A stretch of DNA of 64,000 nt from Massilia norwichensis (GCF_024753245.1 NZ_JANUGX010000033.1:1-64000); one strand, 5' to 3'; shown: positions 1-9,541, counted from the first letter of the stretch. The notes: generated from the sequence alone by a model not told the origin. Numbers and translations are program-made.

Positions 1-60
1 GCGTTTACAACAGCCTCATCCCGGAAACCCGCGATGAACCTTTTTTTATGCCCTGCACTC

Positions 61-966
61 TTAGATTCGCTTGCGTAAAAAGTCGATGAAAGCCCGGACC
101 TTTTCCGGGACATGCCGGGTGTCGGGATAAACCGCATAAATGCCCTGTTGCGGAAATTCGAACTCAGGTAATACATGGCACAGTTTTCCGCTTTTTACCG
201 CTGAGTTCACGAGCCATTCCGGAAGCAGCGCGACGCCGCCTCCTTCCAATGCGAACGCCATCAGTGCGGAAGCGCTGTCGGAAGTGAACATTGCCGACTT
301 CGCTATTTCAAGCGCATACGGCACCTGTCCCGGCCCGCTGAGATGCCAGCGAAAGGGATTGTTCAGACGAGTGTGAATTCCCCAGTCGGCCTGTTCCAGC
401 ATCTGCGGCGACCTTATCGGATTGTCTTCGAGCCAGCCTGGCGATGCCACCAGCAGTATCCGAAACCGCGCCAATAGCGCGGCACGGTGAGAGGAATCCG
501 CCAGGCTGCCCAGGCGAACCGCCAGATCGAAGCGTTCCGAAATGAGGTCTTCATGCTGCGATGACGAGACGTGGCGGACTTTCAGCGCGGGATGGAGGCG
601 TCTGAATGCCGCCAACGCGGGAACGATCACACGAGCGCCATATTCCGAGGTGCTGGTTATATGCAGCTCTCCCGACAGTCCCCGATGTTCGCAGCGAACA
701 TCGTCCACGATCGCTTCCGCTTCTTTCAGGAGCCGTACGCTGCGCCGGTAAAAGCTTTCCCCGGCTTCCGTCAGCGTCAGGCGACGCGTGGTACGTAAAA
801 GCAGCGCCACGCCAAGCTCGGCTTCGAGCTGACGGACATTAAAGCTGACGACTGCTTTCGTCTGGCCCAATGCCCCTGCCGCGGCCGTGAAACTTTTCGC
901 GTCCACAACCGCGACGAACGCGGCAACCCGCTGCAAGTTCAGCAAAGCTTCCCCACCATTTGTCAA
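61..966 (-). CDS. LysR family transcriptional regulator
   Basis: DNA-binding regulator of the LysR type, 301 aa in the longest reading. The N-terminal winged helix-turn-helix is clear (VAAFVAVVDAKSFTAAAG followed by a VSFNVRQLE recognition region and LLLRTTRRLTLTEAG), and a periplasmic-binding-like effector domain fills the rest, the usual family size. The start is unusual because no ATG or GTG lies at the expected place. The longest reading opens with TTG at 966 inside a 19-base palindrome. A GGGGAAG Shine-Dalgarno-like stretch (954-948) better serves a TTG at 945 or CTG at 942, giving the typical beginning NLQRVAAF. It is divergent from the MFS exporter at 1056 with under 90 bases between them, so it probably controls that exporter and itself. 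The effector is unknown. Confidence 0.93.
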   Translation of the reverse strand: MTNGGEALLNLQRVAAFVAVVDAKSFTAAAGALGQTKAVVSFNVRQLEAELGVALLLRTTRRLTLTEAGESFYRRSVRLLKEAEAIVDDVRCEHRGLSGELHITSTSEYGARVIVPALAAFRRLHPALKVRHVSSSQHEDLISERFDLAVRLGSLADSSHRAALLARFRILLVASPGWLEDNPIRSPQMLEQADWGIHTRLNNPFRWHLSGPGQVPYALEIAKSAMFTSDSASALMAFALEGGGVALLPEWLVNSAVKSGKLCHVLPEFEFPQQGIYAVYPDTRHVPEKVRAFIDFLRKRI

Positions 967-979
967 AATTATTTTGACA
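961..979. promoter_or_regulatory. Perfect 19-base palindrome in the lysR/MFS divergent promoter
   Basis: TGTCAAAATTATTTTGACA is a perfect inverted repeat of 9-base arms around a central T. It fits a dimeric regulator site and contains the T-N11-A pattern expected for LysR proteins. Its right arm contains TTGACA (974-979), which could be a -35 element for the MFS gene, though no good -10 lies exactly 17 bases on. Its left edge overlaps the longest LysR reading. Operator function is inferred. Confidence 0.6.
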
Positions 980-1055
980 GTATATCAAGCCATCGCCTGT
1001 TTATTCGAACGGCCGGCGGGCATACATTACGTCTCCTGCAATCCGGAGAAACCTG

Positions 1056-2438
1056 ATGTCCTATCGCCGCAAGGTGGCCGCTGTCTATCTGCTTGGCTTT
1101 TTTATCGACTTGATCAATATGTTCATCGCTGGGGTCGCTTATCCGGCAATTGGCGAAAGCCTGCATGCCTCCGTGGCCGAGTTGGCATGGGTAAGCAATA
1201 GCTACATCATGGGCCTGACCCTGGTGATTCCGCTCAGCGCATGGTTGACGCAACGCGCAGGTGCGCGCCGCGTCATCCTGCTTTCCCTCTCGCTGTTTAC
1301 ATTCGCTACCGCTGCATGCGGTCTGGCGAATTCGCTTGGATCGCTCATTTTCTGGCGGCTGGTCCAGGGCGCCGGCGGCGGCTTGCTCATACCGGTGGGT
1401 CAGGCGCTCGCCTGGCAGCTCTATCAAAAGCATGAACGGGCCAGACTCTCATCGGCCGTGATGCTGGTCGGCCTGATTGCGCCCGCGTCCTCGCCCGTCA
1501 TTGGTGGATTGTTGATCCAGGCGCTCGGATGGCGCTGGACATTCTTTGCGAGCCTCCCGGCCGCCGCGATCACGCTGGGACTCGCTTTCCGTTGGCTCCA
1601 GGCCGATAAAGCGGACGCCAAAGCAAAACCGCTCGACCATATGGGACTTCTGCTTGGATGCAGCGCGCTGGCGCTTGCCCTGGTCGGCATGGCAAAGCTG
1701 GGAGAAGGCGGAAACGAAACGCTCGCTGGCGCATGTCTCGTCACATCCCTTGTTCTCCTGGCCCTTTTCATACGACATTGCAAGCTGCATCCTTTTCCCC
1801 TTGTCGACATAAGGCTGTCCAGGGATCCGCTGATGCGTTTTTCCATGCTGGTGTATCAATGCGTACCGGGTATGTTCACCGGCATCAGCTTGATCGGCAT
1901 GCTTTATCTGCAGGACTTGCTATCGATGTCGCCGACGGCCGCGGGGAGCCTGATGCTGCCCTGGACTTGCGGTTCTTTCCTCGCCATCTGGTTCGGCGGA
2001 AGAAGCTTTGGCCGGCTTGGCCCCCGCCCTTTGATCATTGCCGGATGTCTTATACAAGCATCCGGAATCATGCTGCTGACACTGGTCGGCCAGGGCGATG
2101 CACACGCCCGCCTGATGGCCGCATTCGCGCTGATGGGAACCGGCGGCAGCCTTTGCAGCAGCACCGCGCAAAGCACCACCTTCCTTAACGTAAAAAATGC
2201 TTCATTACAGGACGCTACCGCTGTTTGGAACATCAACCGCCAACTCAGCTTCTGTTTTGGCGTGGCGCTGCTCGGCATGCTGCTCAATCAGTTTTCCAGG
2301 CATGCGATGCTGCTGCAGGCTTATCACTGGACTTTTTATTGCGCAGCTGCCGTTACCCTGGTGCCTATCGTGGCCAGCATATTTATCAGAAACAGCTCAG
2401 TGAAACTGGGTCTCGCCTTTGAACAGGAAAAAGGATGA
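1056..2438 (+). CDS. MFS transporter, DHA2 (drug:H+ antiporter) type
   Basis: Inner-membrane exporter of the major facilitator superfamily, 460 aa, with about 14 hydrophobic segments as in EmrB/QacA relatives. An antiporter motif C-like stretch (GLIAPASSPVIGGLLI) is present near residue 140, and the loop motif LTQRAGARRV sits near residue 67. A GGAG ribosome site precedes ATG 1056 by 8 bases. The gene is divergent from the LysR regulator and overlaps the next gene by 4 bases (ATGA), so the two are translationally coupled. Substrate cannot be told from sequence; export of a toxic small molecule is the family expectation. No membrane-fusion partner of EmrA type is adjacent. Confidence 0.92.
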   Translation: MSYRRKVAAVYLLGFFIDLINMFIAGVAYPAIGESLHASVAELAWVSNSYIMGLTLVIPLSAWLTQRAGARRVILLSLSLFTFATAACGLANSLGSLIFWRLVQGAGGGLLIPVGQALAWQLYQKHERARLSSAVMLVGLIAPASSPVIGGLLIQALGWRWTFFASLPAAAITLGLAFRWLQADKADAKAKPLDHMGLLLGCSALALALVGMAKLGEGGNETLAGACLVTSLVLLALFIRHCKLHPFPLVDIRLSRDPLMRFSMLVYQCVPGMFTGISLIGMLYLQDLLSMSPTAAGSLMLPWTCGSFLAIWFGGRSFGRLGPRPLIIAGCLIQASGIMLLTLVGQGDAHARLMAAFALMGTGGSLCSSTAQSTTFLNVKNASLQDATAVWNINRQLSFCFGVALLGMLLNQFSRHAMLLQAYHWTFYCAAAVTLVPIVASIFIRNSSVKLGLAFEQEKG

Positions 2439-2815
2439 ACATTTATTTCAAGGAAGTGTTGAACGCGCACACGGCAATCGAGAACTGGCTCGGCAAAGGC
2501 ACAGGCGCCCTGCAAGACGTTTTAGGCCGGTTCAGCCCTCGCTTTTCGATGATTACGCCCACAGGAAACTGCCTCGACCATGAGGCGCTGAGCCGGCTGT
2601 TCACAGCACAGCGGCATGGCAGGCCGGGCCTCGTTATCCATATCGACAGCATGATCCTGCTCGAAGAATGGCCTCACGGCGCACTGGTCAAATACCGTGA
2701 ACACCAGCATTCATCGCAGACCGGGACAACCGTGCGGTGGTCGACCGTTGCGTTCGTCATGGAGAATGGCGGGCCGCTATGGCGTCATCTGCATGAAACC
2801 TGGGCATGCAGTTGA
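2435..2815 (+). CDS. DUF4440/SnoaL-like small protein coupled to the MFS exporter
   Basis: A 126 aa cytoplasmic protein with no signal peptide. The pattern of an early FSPRFSMITPTG, a later LVKYREHQ, then STAFVM-like RWSTVAFVM and a closing HLHETWA resembles the DUF4440 branch of the NTF2-like/SnoaL fold, a cone-shaped pocket used by small enzymes and binding proteins. The start overlaps the MFS stop by 4 bases and has a purine-rich AGGAAAAAGG ribosome site. The tight coupling suggests it modifies or binds the transported compound, but that is inference. Family assignment is by eye and moderately secure. Confidence 0.65.
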   Translation: MNIYFKEVLNAHTAIENWLGKGTGALQDVLGRFSPRFSMITPTGNCLDHEALSRLFTAQRHGRPGLVIHIDSMILLEEWPHGALVKYREHQHSSQTGTTVRWSTVAFVMENGGPLWRHLHETWACS

Positions 2816-2851
2816 AACTGCTGAGTTTCTGCTGGGGCGTAACACGCCGCT

Positions 2852-2884
2852 ATCGGCAATACTGATGGGTATTGCCGATTTATC
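2852..2884 (+). terminator. Hairpin after the MFS-DUF4440 pair
   Basis: An 11-base perfect stem (ATCGGCAATAC / GTATTGCCGAT) with a 6-base loop lies 37 bases after the DUF4440 stop and just before the convergent chemoreceptor stop. The following tract is T-rich but broken (TTATCGGTTTATC), so it may be a weak or bidirectional terminator. Confidence 0.55.
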
Positions 2885-2910
2885 GGTTTATCTTCTGAAT
2901 CGCTAAACGC

Positions 2911-4605
2911 TCAGAAGGTTTCCCACTCGTCGCCGGCCGGCATCTTCTCCACCCTGGTGCTGGCGCTGCGGACCGGCTGCGCGGCCCGCACCGGCGCTAC
3001 TGCGCGCGAGGCGCTGACTTGACGCGCTTGCGCCAGGGCAGCCGCCGTACGGCCCTCATCGCCGGTACGGAAAGTGCCCACCAGCGCGGCCAGCCCGGCC
3101 GCCTGGTCCTGCATCGACTCGGCGGCCGCTGCCGCCTCTTCGACCAGCGCCGCATTTTGCTGGGTCACCTGGTCCATCTGGGTGACGGCCTCGTTGATTT
3201 GCTCGATGCCGGCGTGCTGCTCGTCGCTGGCGGCGGCGATTTCGCTGACGATGTCGGACACACGCTTGACACTGCCGACCACTTCTTCCATCGTCCTGCC
3301 GGCCTGGTCCACCAGGCGTGAGCCGGTGTCGACCTTCTCGACCGAGTCGCCGATCAGCGCCTTGATCTCCCTGGCAGCGGTGGCCGAACGCTGGGCCAGG
3401 CTGCGCACCTCGCCGGCGACGACCGCGAAACCGCGGCCCTGCTCGCCCGCACGGGCCGCCTCGACGGCAGCATTCAGCGCCAGGATATTGGTCTGGAAGG
3501 CGATGCCGTCGATGACGCCGATGATGTCGGCAATCTTCTTCGACGAAGCGTCGATCGCGGCCATGGTGTCGACCACCTGGGCCACGACCTCGCCGCCGCG
3601 CATGGCGGTCTCGGAGGCGGTCGCCGCCAGCTGGTTGGCCTGGCGCGCGTTGTCGGCATTCTGCTTCACGGTCGAGGTCAGCTCTTCCATCGACGAGGCG
3701 GTTTCTTCCAGCGAGCTGGCCTGCTCCTCGGTGCGCGTGGACAAGTCCTGGTTGCCGGCGTTGATCTCGCTGGAGGCGGTGGCGATGGTGTCGGTGCCGG
3801 CGCGCACGCGGGTCACGATGTCCAGCAGCGCGGCGTTCATGTCCTTGAGCGCCCCGACCAGCTGGCCGGTCTCATCCTTCGAGCGGACTTCGACCCGGGC
3901 CGTGAGATCGCCTTTGGCGACACGCTGTGCAAGCTTGACCGCATACCTGAGAGGATCGGTAATGTTACGCGCCAGCCAGATCGCAACCCCCAGCGCCAGC
4001 AGCACGGCAACGATGCCGCCAATGACCAGGGTACGTGCCATGGTCGTGCCCAGCGTTGCTACGGCCTGGGCGCGCTCGCCCATCAGGCTCGATTCCTCGG
4101 CCTTGATCTCGGCCACCAGTTTGCGCATGGCATCCATTCCCCGCTTGCCCTTGCCTGCCTGTACGGCAGCGACGACAGCCCCCATGTCGCTGTCCTGGGT
4201 GTTGCGGCGCAGTGCGATCACCGGCTCGATCGCGGTGTCCATCCATTTCTGCTGCTCCTCGGCCACGCGTTGCAGCCGGGCTTGCTGGCGCGGATTGTCG
4301 GCAGTCAGCTTGCGTGCCGACGCCAGGTGCTGGCGAAAGCCTTCCTTGCCAGCCAGATAGGGTTCCAGCGACGGTTCCTTGCCGGTCAAAGCAAAGCCGC
4401 GCTCGCCTGTTTCGATGTCGCCCAGACTCATCAGGATACCGTCGACTTCGCCCAGCACCTGGTAGGTGTGAATGTTCATGTCGTTCGCCGTGCCCAGGCG
4501 CGTGAAGTTGGCGTAGGCCAGGCTTACCAGCACGATGAGAAGCGCCACGACGACGCCAAAGCCCAGGTATAGGCGATTAGCAATTTTCAGATCAGAAAGT
4601 TTCAT
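2911..4605 (-). CDS. Methyl-accepting chemotaxis protein with CHASE3-like sensor and EWETF tether
   Basis: Transmembrane chemoreceptor, 564 aa from ATG 4605. An upstream in-frame ATG would only add a non-membrane leader. Order: TM1 at about residues 11-32; a periplasmic helical sensor with [15 protein letters not shown] (CHASE3-like); TM2 at about 192-212; HAMP at 213-265; then the coiled-coil signalling domain with the conserved tip region ([35 protein letters not shown]). The protein ends in EWETF, matching the NWETF-type pentapeptide that recruits CheR and CheB, so it should undergo methylation-based adaptation without helper receptors. It stands alone with no che genes nearby. The ligand is unknown. 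Confidence 0.95.
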   Translation of the reverse strand: MKLSDLKIANRLYLGFGVVVALLIVLVSLAYANFTRLGTANDMNIHTYQVLGEVDGILMSLGDIETGERGFALTGKEPSLEPYLAGKEGFRQHLASARKLTADNPRQQARLQRVAEEQQKWMDTAIEPVIALRRNTQDSDMGAVVAAVQAGKGKRGMDAMRKLVAEIKAEESSLMGERAQAVATLGTTMARTLVIGGIVAVLLALGVAIWLARNITDPLRYAVKLAQRVAKGDLTARVEVRSKDETGQLVGALKDMNAALLDIVTRVRAGTDTIATASSEINAGNQDLSTRTEEQASSLEETASSMEELTSTVKQNADNARQANQLAATASETAMRGGEVVAQVVDTMAAIDASSKKIADIIGVIDGIAFQTNILALNAAVEAARAGEQGRGFAVVAGEVRSLAQRSATAAREIKALIGDSVEKVDTGSRLVDQAGRTMEEVVGSVKRVSDIVSEIAAASDEQHAGIEQINEAVTQMDQVTQQNAALVEEAAAAAESMQDQAAGLAALVGTFRTGDEGRTAAALAQARQVSASRAVAPVRAAQPVRSASTRVEKMPAGDEWETF

Positions 4606-4753
4606 GATGAATGTGCGAGGGGAAATATGCGTCGATGCGAACTGCATCCGGGGTGAAATTGCTACCTGGAAATATACACGACATTGTTTCGAAACTTTAC
4701 ATTTCTTGCTCTTCTCACCATGCCGACTGTGGCCTCCATGGCACACAGGGGCG

Positions 4754-4788
4754 AAAAAAAACCGCGAACCAAAGGTCCGCGGTTTTTG
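4754..4788 (-). terminator. Rho-independent terminator of topB
   Basis: On the minus strand a GC-rich stem (ACCGCGGACC / GGTTCGCGGT, one mismatch, TTT loop) is followed by a run of eight T. It lies 25-60 bases after the topB stop. The A-run on the other side would also give a T-run on the plus strand, so it may act both ways. Confidence 0.85.
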
Positions 4789-4812
4789 TCAGGCAGGAAG
4801 CCCTCGATGCCG

Positions 4813-7506
4813 TTATTTTGCCGTGCTGGCTGCGCGCTTGGCAGCCGGCTTCTTCGCCGCCACGGTCTTGGTCGCGCTCTTGGCAGCGGTTTTGGTGGCC
4901 GCCGTCTTGGTGGCGGTCCTGGCGGCAGCCTTGGCCGGCGCCTTGCGGGCCGTGGTCTTGGCAGCAACTGCGACGTCGCCCTCGCCTTCATCGGCAGTTG
5001 CGGCAGCCTTGCCCTTGGCGGCAGCGCCCGGCTTGGCCTTGCGCTCCTCGAACTCGAAGCTGATCTTGCCATCCTTGCCGCGCACGAGGAAAGCCTTGAA
5101 GGCACGACGCGTACGTTGCGACACGAAGCCCGGCAGCAGATCGGTCTTGCCGTCGTTCAGCAGCTTGGCCATCTGCTCGGGCAGGATTTCCTGCTGCAGG
5201 ATGATGCGGCTGCTGCGGAAGTCGCAGGTCTTGGGCTTGGCCACGCTGTTTTCGCACACATAGGCCAGGGGCATCTCGTAGACGCCGCCGAAACATTTCG
5301 GGCAGGGGCCGAGCGCGGTCTGGCCGGTGAAGTCGACGCCTTCGCCGTCCTCGCCCTCGTCCTTGTCCTGGCCGAAGTCGAATTCCAGCTTGTAGTTGTG
5401 GATGTCCTCGTCGCGCACGATGCGCAGCACCGCCGCGAACGGACGGCCCATCTTCGAGCGGAAGCCCTGCAGCGGGCCGATGGTGCGGTTCTGCAGCAGT
5501 TCTTCGACTTCCTCGATCTCGAACTGGCGGCCGCCCGGCACCTTGCTCATCGAGAAATCGCACTTGGTGCAGGCGAAGCGGCGGTAGTTTTCCTTGACCA
5601 CGCCGGCGCAGTTCGGGCACGGCGTCTTCAGGGTCGCGTACTCGCCCGGGATCGTGTCGTTGTCGTATTCCTTGGCACGCTTGACGATGATCTGGGTCAT
5701 CTGGGCGATCTCGCGCATGAATTCCTCGCGCGAGATCTGGCCCTTTTCCATCTGCGACAGCTTGTATTCCCACTCGCCGGTCAGTTCCGGCGCCGTCAGT
5801 TCGTTCACGCCCAGGCCGCGCAGCAGCGTCATCAACTGGAAGGCCTTGGCGGTCGGGATCAGCTCGCGGCCTTCGCGCAGCAGGTATTTCTCGGTCAGCA
5901 AGCCTTCGATGATGGCGGCGCGGGTCGCCGGCGTGCCCAGACCCTTGCCGGCCATGGCGTCGCGGAGTTCGTCGGAGTCGACCAGCTTGCCGGCGCCTTC
6001 CATGGCCGACAGCAGCGTCGCTTCGTTGTAGCGTGCCGGCGGCTTGGTGACCAGGCCGTTCGGCGTGACCTTGTCGGCCAGGACCTTTTCGCCCTTGGCG
6101 ACCGGGACCAGGCTGGCGCCGTCCTTGTCGTCGCCGGTGGTGTCCTTGCCGTACACGGCCAGCCAACCCGGGTTGGTCATGACCTTGCCTTCGGTCTTGA
6201 ACTGGTGGCCCGAGACTTCGGTGAAGCGGGTCGTGACCAGGAACTCGGCGGCCGGGAAGAACACGGCCATGAAGCGGCGCGTGACCAGGTCGTACAGTTT
6301 CTGTTCCGGCTCGGACAGGTTCTTCGGCACCACGCCGGTCGGGATGATCGCGAAGTGGTCCGAGATCTTGCTGTTGTCGAAGATGCGCTTGTTCGGCTTG
6401 ACCCAGCCTTTATCGAGGATCTGCTTGGCGAACTGGTGGTAGTTCGAGTTCCCCTTCAGCACTTCCAGGGTCTGCTTGACCGTGTTCAGGTAGTCTTCCG
6501 GCAGCGCGCGCGAATCGGTACGCGGGTAGGTCAGCACCTTGTGCTTTTCGTACAGCGCCTGGGCCAGGCCCAAGGTGTTCTTGGCCGAGAAGCCGAAGCG
6601 GCCGTTGGCTTCGCGCTGCAGCGAGGTCAGGTCGAACAGGGCCGGGGCCATCGAGGTGGTCGGCTTCGATTCCTCGGTGACGATACCCTGCTTGCCTTCG
6701 CAGGCGACGACGATGGACTCGGCCGCGGCCTTGCTCCACAGGCGTTCCGGACGCTTTTCCGGATCGTTCTCGTCCTTCTTGAATTTGGTGTCCAGCCAGC
6801 GCCCTTCGTAGACGCCGGCGGCGCAGACGAACTCGGCGCGCACTTCCCAGTAGTCGCGCGGCACGAACTTGCGGATTTTTTCTTCGCGCTCGACCACGAT
6901 CGACAGGGTCGGCGTCTGCACGCGGCCGACGGTGGTCAGGAAGAAGCCGCCCTCCTTCGAGTTGAAGGCGGTCATGGCGCGGGTGCCGTTGATGCCGATC
7001 AGCCAGTCGGCTTCGGAGCGGCAGCGTGCGGCATCGGCCAGCGGCATCATCTCTTCGTCGCTGCGCAGATGGGCGAAGCCGTCGCGGATCGCGTTCGGCG
7101 TCATCGATTGCAGCCACAGGCGCTTGACCGATTGCTTGGCCTTGGCGTTCTGGGCGATCAGGCGGAAGATCAGTTCACCTTCGCGGCCCGCGTCGCATGC
7201 GTTGATCAGGGTGGTGACGTCTTTGCGCTTGATCAGCTTGTTCAGCACCTTGAGGCGCGATTCGGTCTTGGCGATCGGGTTCAGCGCGAAGTACGGCGGG
7301 ATCATCGGCAGGTGGGTGAAGCTCCACTTGCCGCGCTTGACGTCGTACTCTTCCGGCACCGCGATCTCGAGCAGGTGGCCCACCGCGGACGACAGGACGT
7401 ATTCGTCGGATTCGAAATACTCATCGTGCTTGGTAAAGCCACCGAGCGCCTTGGCGATGTCGTTCGCCACGGAGGGCTTCTCGGCAATGATGAGGGCTTT
7501 GGTCAT
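4813..7506 (-). CDS. topB: DNA topoisomerase III, with Lys/Ala-rich C-terminal tail
   Basis: Type IA topoisomerase that passes single strands to decatenate or relax DNA. The 897 aa protein starts at ATG 7506. The Toprim domain shows E9 (IIAEKPS) and DAGREGE (105-111). The catalytic tyrosine is Y327 in TYPRTDS, preceded by VGRVQTPTL. Zinc-ribbon-like cysteine clusters follow (CPNC...CTKC and CPKC...CDF). The last 55 or so residues are an Ala/Lys/Thr low-complexity tail made of KTA/TKTAA/AKK units, histone-H1-like, probably a non-specific DNA-binding extension. The gene follows smg and dprA on the same strand, a common betaproteobacterial order. Confidence 0.96.
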   Translation of the reverse strand: MTKALIIAEKPSVANDIAKALGGFTKHDEYFESDEYVLSSAVGHLLEIAVPEEYDVKRGKWSFTHLPMIPPYFALNPIAKTESRLKVLNKLIKRKDVTTLINACDAGREGELIFRLIAQNAKAKQSVKRLWLQSMTPNAIRDGFAHLRSDEEMMPLADAARCRSEADWLIGINGTRAMTAFNSKEGGFFLTTVGRVQTPTLSIVVEREEKIRKFVPRDYWEVRAEFVCAAGVYEGRWLDTKFKKDENDPEKRPERLWSKAAAESIVVACEGKQGIVTEESKPTTSMAPALFDLTSLQREANGRFGFSAKNTLGLAQALYEKHKVLTYPRTDSRALPEDYLNTVKQTLEVLKGNSNYHQFAKQILDKGWVKPNKRIFDNSKISDHFAIIPTGVVPKNLSEPEQKLYDLVTRRFMAVFFPAAEFLVTTRFTEVSGHQFKTEGKVMTNPGWLAVYGKDTTGDDKDGASLVPVAKGEKVLADKVTPNGLVTKPPARYNEATLLSAMEGAGKLVDSDELRDAMAGKGLGTPATRAAIIEGLLTEKYLLREGRELIPTAKAFQLMTLLRGLGVNELTAPELTGEWEYKLSQMEKGQISREEFMREIAQMTQIIVKRAKEYDNDTIPGEYATLKTPCPNCAGVVKENYRRFACTKCDFSMSKVPGGRQFEIEEVEELLQNRTIGPLQGFRSKMGRPFAAVLRIVRDEDIHNYKLEFDFGQDKDEGEDGEGVDFTGQTALGPCPKCFGGVYEMPLAYVCENSVAKPKTCDFRSSRIILQQEILPEQMAKLLNDGKTDLLPGFVSQRTRRAFKAFLVRGKDGKISFEFEERKAKPGAAAKGKAAATADEGEGDVAVAAKTTARKAPAKAAARTATKTAATKTAAKSATKTVAAKKPAAKRAASTAK

Positions 7507-7726
7507 ATGGTTTCTCTATGTGTTCGATAGTCGCGGCTCGCGCATCATACATGACGGCGGCCAGACGGCTCGGGATCGCTGCTCCGCGATGCCCCGTCCG
7601 TTGGTAGCTTATTGGTAACAATTGGCGCAGTGCGGCAAATGATAAGCGGGTTGCATCGCACTCCGCAAGTAGACTGTGCCTGCGGTACGCAGAGGCAAAA
7701 TACGCCTCAGCTTGCTTTATTGCAAG

Positions 7727-7752
7727 AAAAAACGGGGCCGCAGCCCCGTTTT
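7727..7752 (-). terminator. Rho-independent terminator of smg
   Basis: AAAACGGGGC / GCCCCGTTTT stem with a short loop, followed on the minus strand by TTTTTTC, 29 bases after the smg stop. It separates smg from topB, which implies topB has its own promoter in 7507-7726. I see no clear hexamers or gene in that stretch. Confidence 0.85.
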
Positions 7753-7780
7753 AGTCATGACATTTGTAAAATCTCAATGC

Positions 7781-8251
7781 TTAATGCAAGAGGCGCGGTT
7801 CCGCATCCTCGTCGTCATCTTCGGCGCCGAACAGGTCGTCGAACATCAGCGCGTCCGGCTCCTTGCCCTGGCTCCACAACAGCATCAGGATGATGATCTT
7901 CAGCTTGCCCAGCGTAACCGGCGATTCGTCCAGCGCCAGCGCGCGTTCGATGACGATCTCGCGCTGCGAGGCGGTGAGCAGACCGGCCAGCTCGAGGAAC
8001 TGGATGAAACCGACGGCGGAAGTGCCGAGGGTATCGAGTTCCTGCGATACATAGAAGCGGGTGCCGCTGGATTCAAGGGCGGGGTTGGTGGTGCCCGCCA
8101 TTTCGGTGAGGCCATTCAACCAGTCCAGCGCTTCGGTAATCTCGATATCGTCGAAACCGACAGCGGAGAGCTTGCGTGCAAGCGCTTCCGGCTCGGGGCA
8201 GGCATCGGGACGGTAGTACGTCTCGTAAAGGTAGACTAGGATGTCGAACAT
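7781..8251 (-). CDS. smg: Smg family protein (DUF494)
   Basis: A 156 aa acidic protein starting [13 protein letters not shown], the hallmark opening of the Smg/DUF494 family. Its length matches the family. ATG 8251 is preferred over an upstream in-frame ATG (8299) because the family begins at this motif. The biochemical role of Smg is unsettled; it is genetically linked to dprA/topA-type genes in many proteobacteria. It lies downstream of dprA with a 107-base gap and is closed by a strong terminator. Confidence 0.9.
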   Translation of the reverse strand: MFDILVYLYETYYRPDACPEPEALARKLSAVGFDDIEITEALDWLNGLTEMAGTTNPALESSGTRFYVSQELDTLGTSAVGFIQFLELAGLLTASQREIVIERALALDESPVTLGKLKIIILMLLWSQGKEPDALMFDDLFGAEDDDEDAEPRLLH

Positions 8252-8358
8252 GGTGACGCTACTGTAGCAGCTAAGTTCGCCCCGGCACAAGTGCGTCACA
8301 AAGTCAGCTGCCCTCCAGAAACATCAGCGTTGTTTATCGGCCTTATTCGCTTCTCTAC

Positions 8359-9534
8359 TCACTTCGCCACTCTTTGCACCCTGCCACCGGGCCGGCGTTC
8401 CAGCATGCCAACAAGCTCGAGTTCGAGCAATTGGCTGCTCAATAAGGCCGGGCTGACGGCGAGCGATGCCAGCAAGATATCGGGTTCCACCGGATCATGG
8501 CCGAGGGCCGCCAGCAGGGCTTCGGTGCCGGCCGGGACGCTGCTTCCAGAACGCTGCGCCGGCACCGCCGTCGCCGCCTTGCGCACCAGCGGCGACCAGG
8601 CCATCGCCTCCAGCACGTCGGCCGCGGTATCGACCAGCTTGGCCCCCTCGCGGATCAGGATGTGGCAGCCTTTGGCCAGCGACGCATGGATCGAACCGGG
8701 AATCGCAAACACGTCCCTGCCCTGCTCGGCCGCCTGGCGCGCGGTGATCAGTGAGCCGGACTGGGCCGCCGCCTCGACCACCAGCACGCCGGCCGCCAGC
8801 CCGCTGATGATCCGGTTGCGTTTCGGGAAATTGCCGGACAGCGGAGGCGTGCCGACCGGGTATTCGCTGACGATGCAACCGTCGATGGCGATGCGTTCGC
8901 TCAGCGCGCGGTTGCGCGCCGGATAGATGAGGTCGGGGCCGGTGCCGATCACGGCGACCGTCGAGCCCTGCGCCTTCAACGCGCCCTCATGGGCGGCGGC
9001 ATCGATGCCCAGCGCCAGGCCGGAGACGATGCACAAACCGGCACCAGACAGCGCCTCGGCAAAGGCCAGCGCATTCGTCTTGCCCTGGGTGCTGGCGTTG
9101 CGGCTGCCGACCATGGCCAGCATGGGCCTTGCCAGCAATTCCGCGCGCCCTTTTATATAGAGCAGCAATGGCGGATCGGGTATGTTCGCCAGCAACTCGG
9201 GATAGCCGGGCTCGCCCAGCGCCAACACCTGGTGGCCCGGCTGTTCGCGCCAGCGCAGCGTGGCCTCGAGCAGGCGTGCCGTCTCGGCGGACGCGGGCGC
9301 GCACAGCGCGCGGACCTGGGCCGGGCCGATATGGGCGCCGAGCGCCTCACGGCCGGCGTCAAGGATGGCGTCGACGCTGCCGAAGGCATCCAGCAGCTTG
9401 CGCACGGTACGCGGGCCGATGCCGCTGGCGCGCTCCAGGCGCAGCCTGGCCGCCAGTCTGGCATCGCTCAAAAACGCAGCGGCCGCTGAAGTGTCTGCAG
9501 CGGCCGCTTGTAGGGGGAAGTCCGTGTGCTGCAC
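8359..9534 (-). CDS. dprA: DNA-processing protein DprA
   Basis: Loads RecA onto incoming single-stranded DNA during natural transformation. The 391 aa protein has an N-terminal helix-hairpin-helix/SAM-like part (ASGIGPRTVRKLLDAFG), a Rossmann-fold DNA-binding core (MVGSRNAST, IVSGLALGIDAAAHEGAL, TVAVIGTG, GNFPKRNRIISGL, QSGSLITARQAAEQGRDVFAIPG) and a C-terminal winged-helix DML1-like domain (VSPALLSSQLLELELVGMLERRPGGRVQR). It lies 7 bases downstream of the LysM gene and is probably co-transcribed with it. No other competence gene is in the window, so natural competence cannot be concluded. Confidence 0.96.
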   Translation of the reverse strand: MQHTDFPLQAAAADTSAAAAFLSDARLAARLRLERASGIGPRTVRKLLDAFGSVDAILDAGREALGAHIGPAQVRALCAPASAETARLLEATLRWREQPGHQVLALGEPGYPELLANIPDPPLLLYIKGRAELLARPMLAMVGSRNASTQGKTNALAFAEALSGAGLCIVSGLALGIDAAAHEGALKAQGSTVAVIGTGPDLIYPARNRALSERIAIDGCIVSEYPVGTPPLSGNFPKRNRIISGLAAGVLVVEAAAQSGSLITARQAAEQGRDVFAIPGSIHASLAKGCHILIREGAKLVDTAADVLEAMAWSPLVRKAATAVPAQRSGSSVPAGTEALLAALGHDPVEPDILLASLAVSPALLSSQLLELELVGMLERRPGGRVQRVAK

Positions 9535-9541
9535 GGCGGGA

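Noticed and set aside
4684-7530. A 948-codon plus-strand frame
   Set aside because: Mirror frame of topB; low-complexity His/Arg/Leu composition and no recognisable domain.
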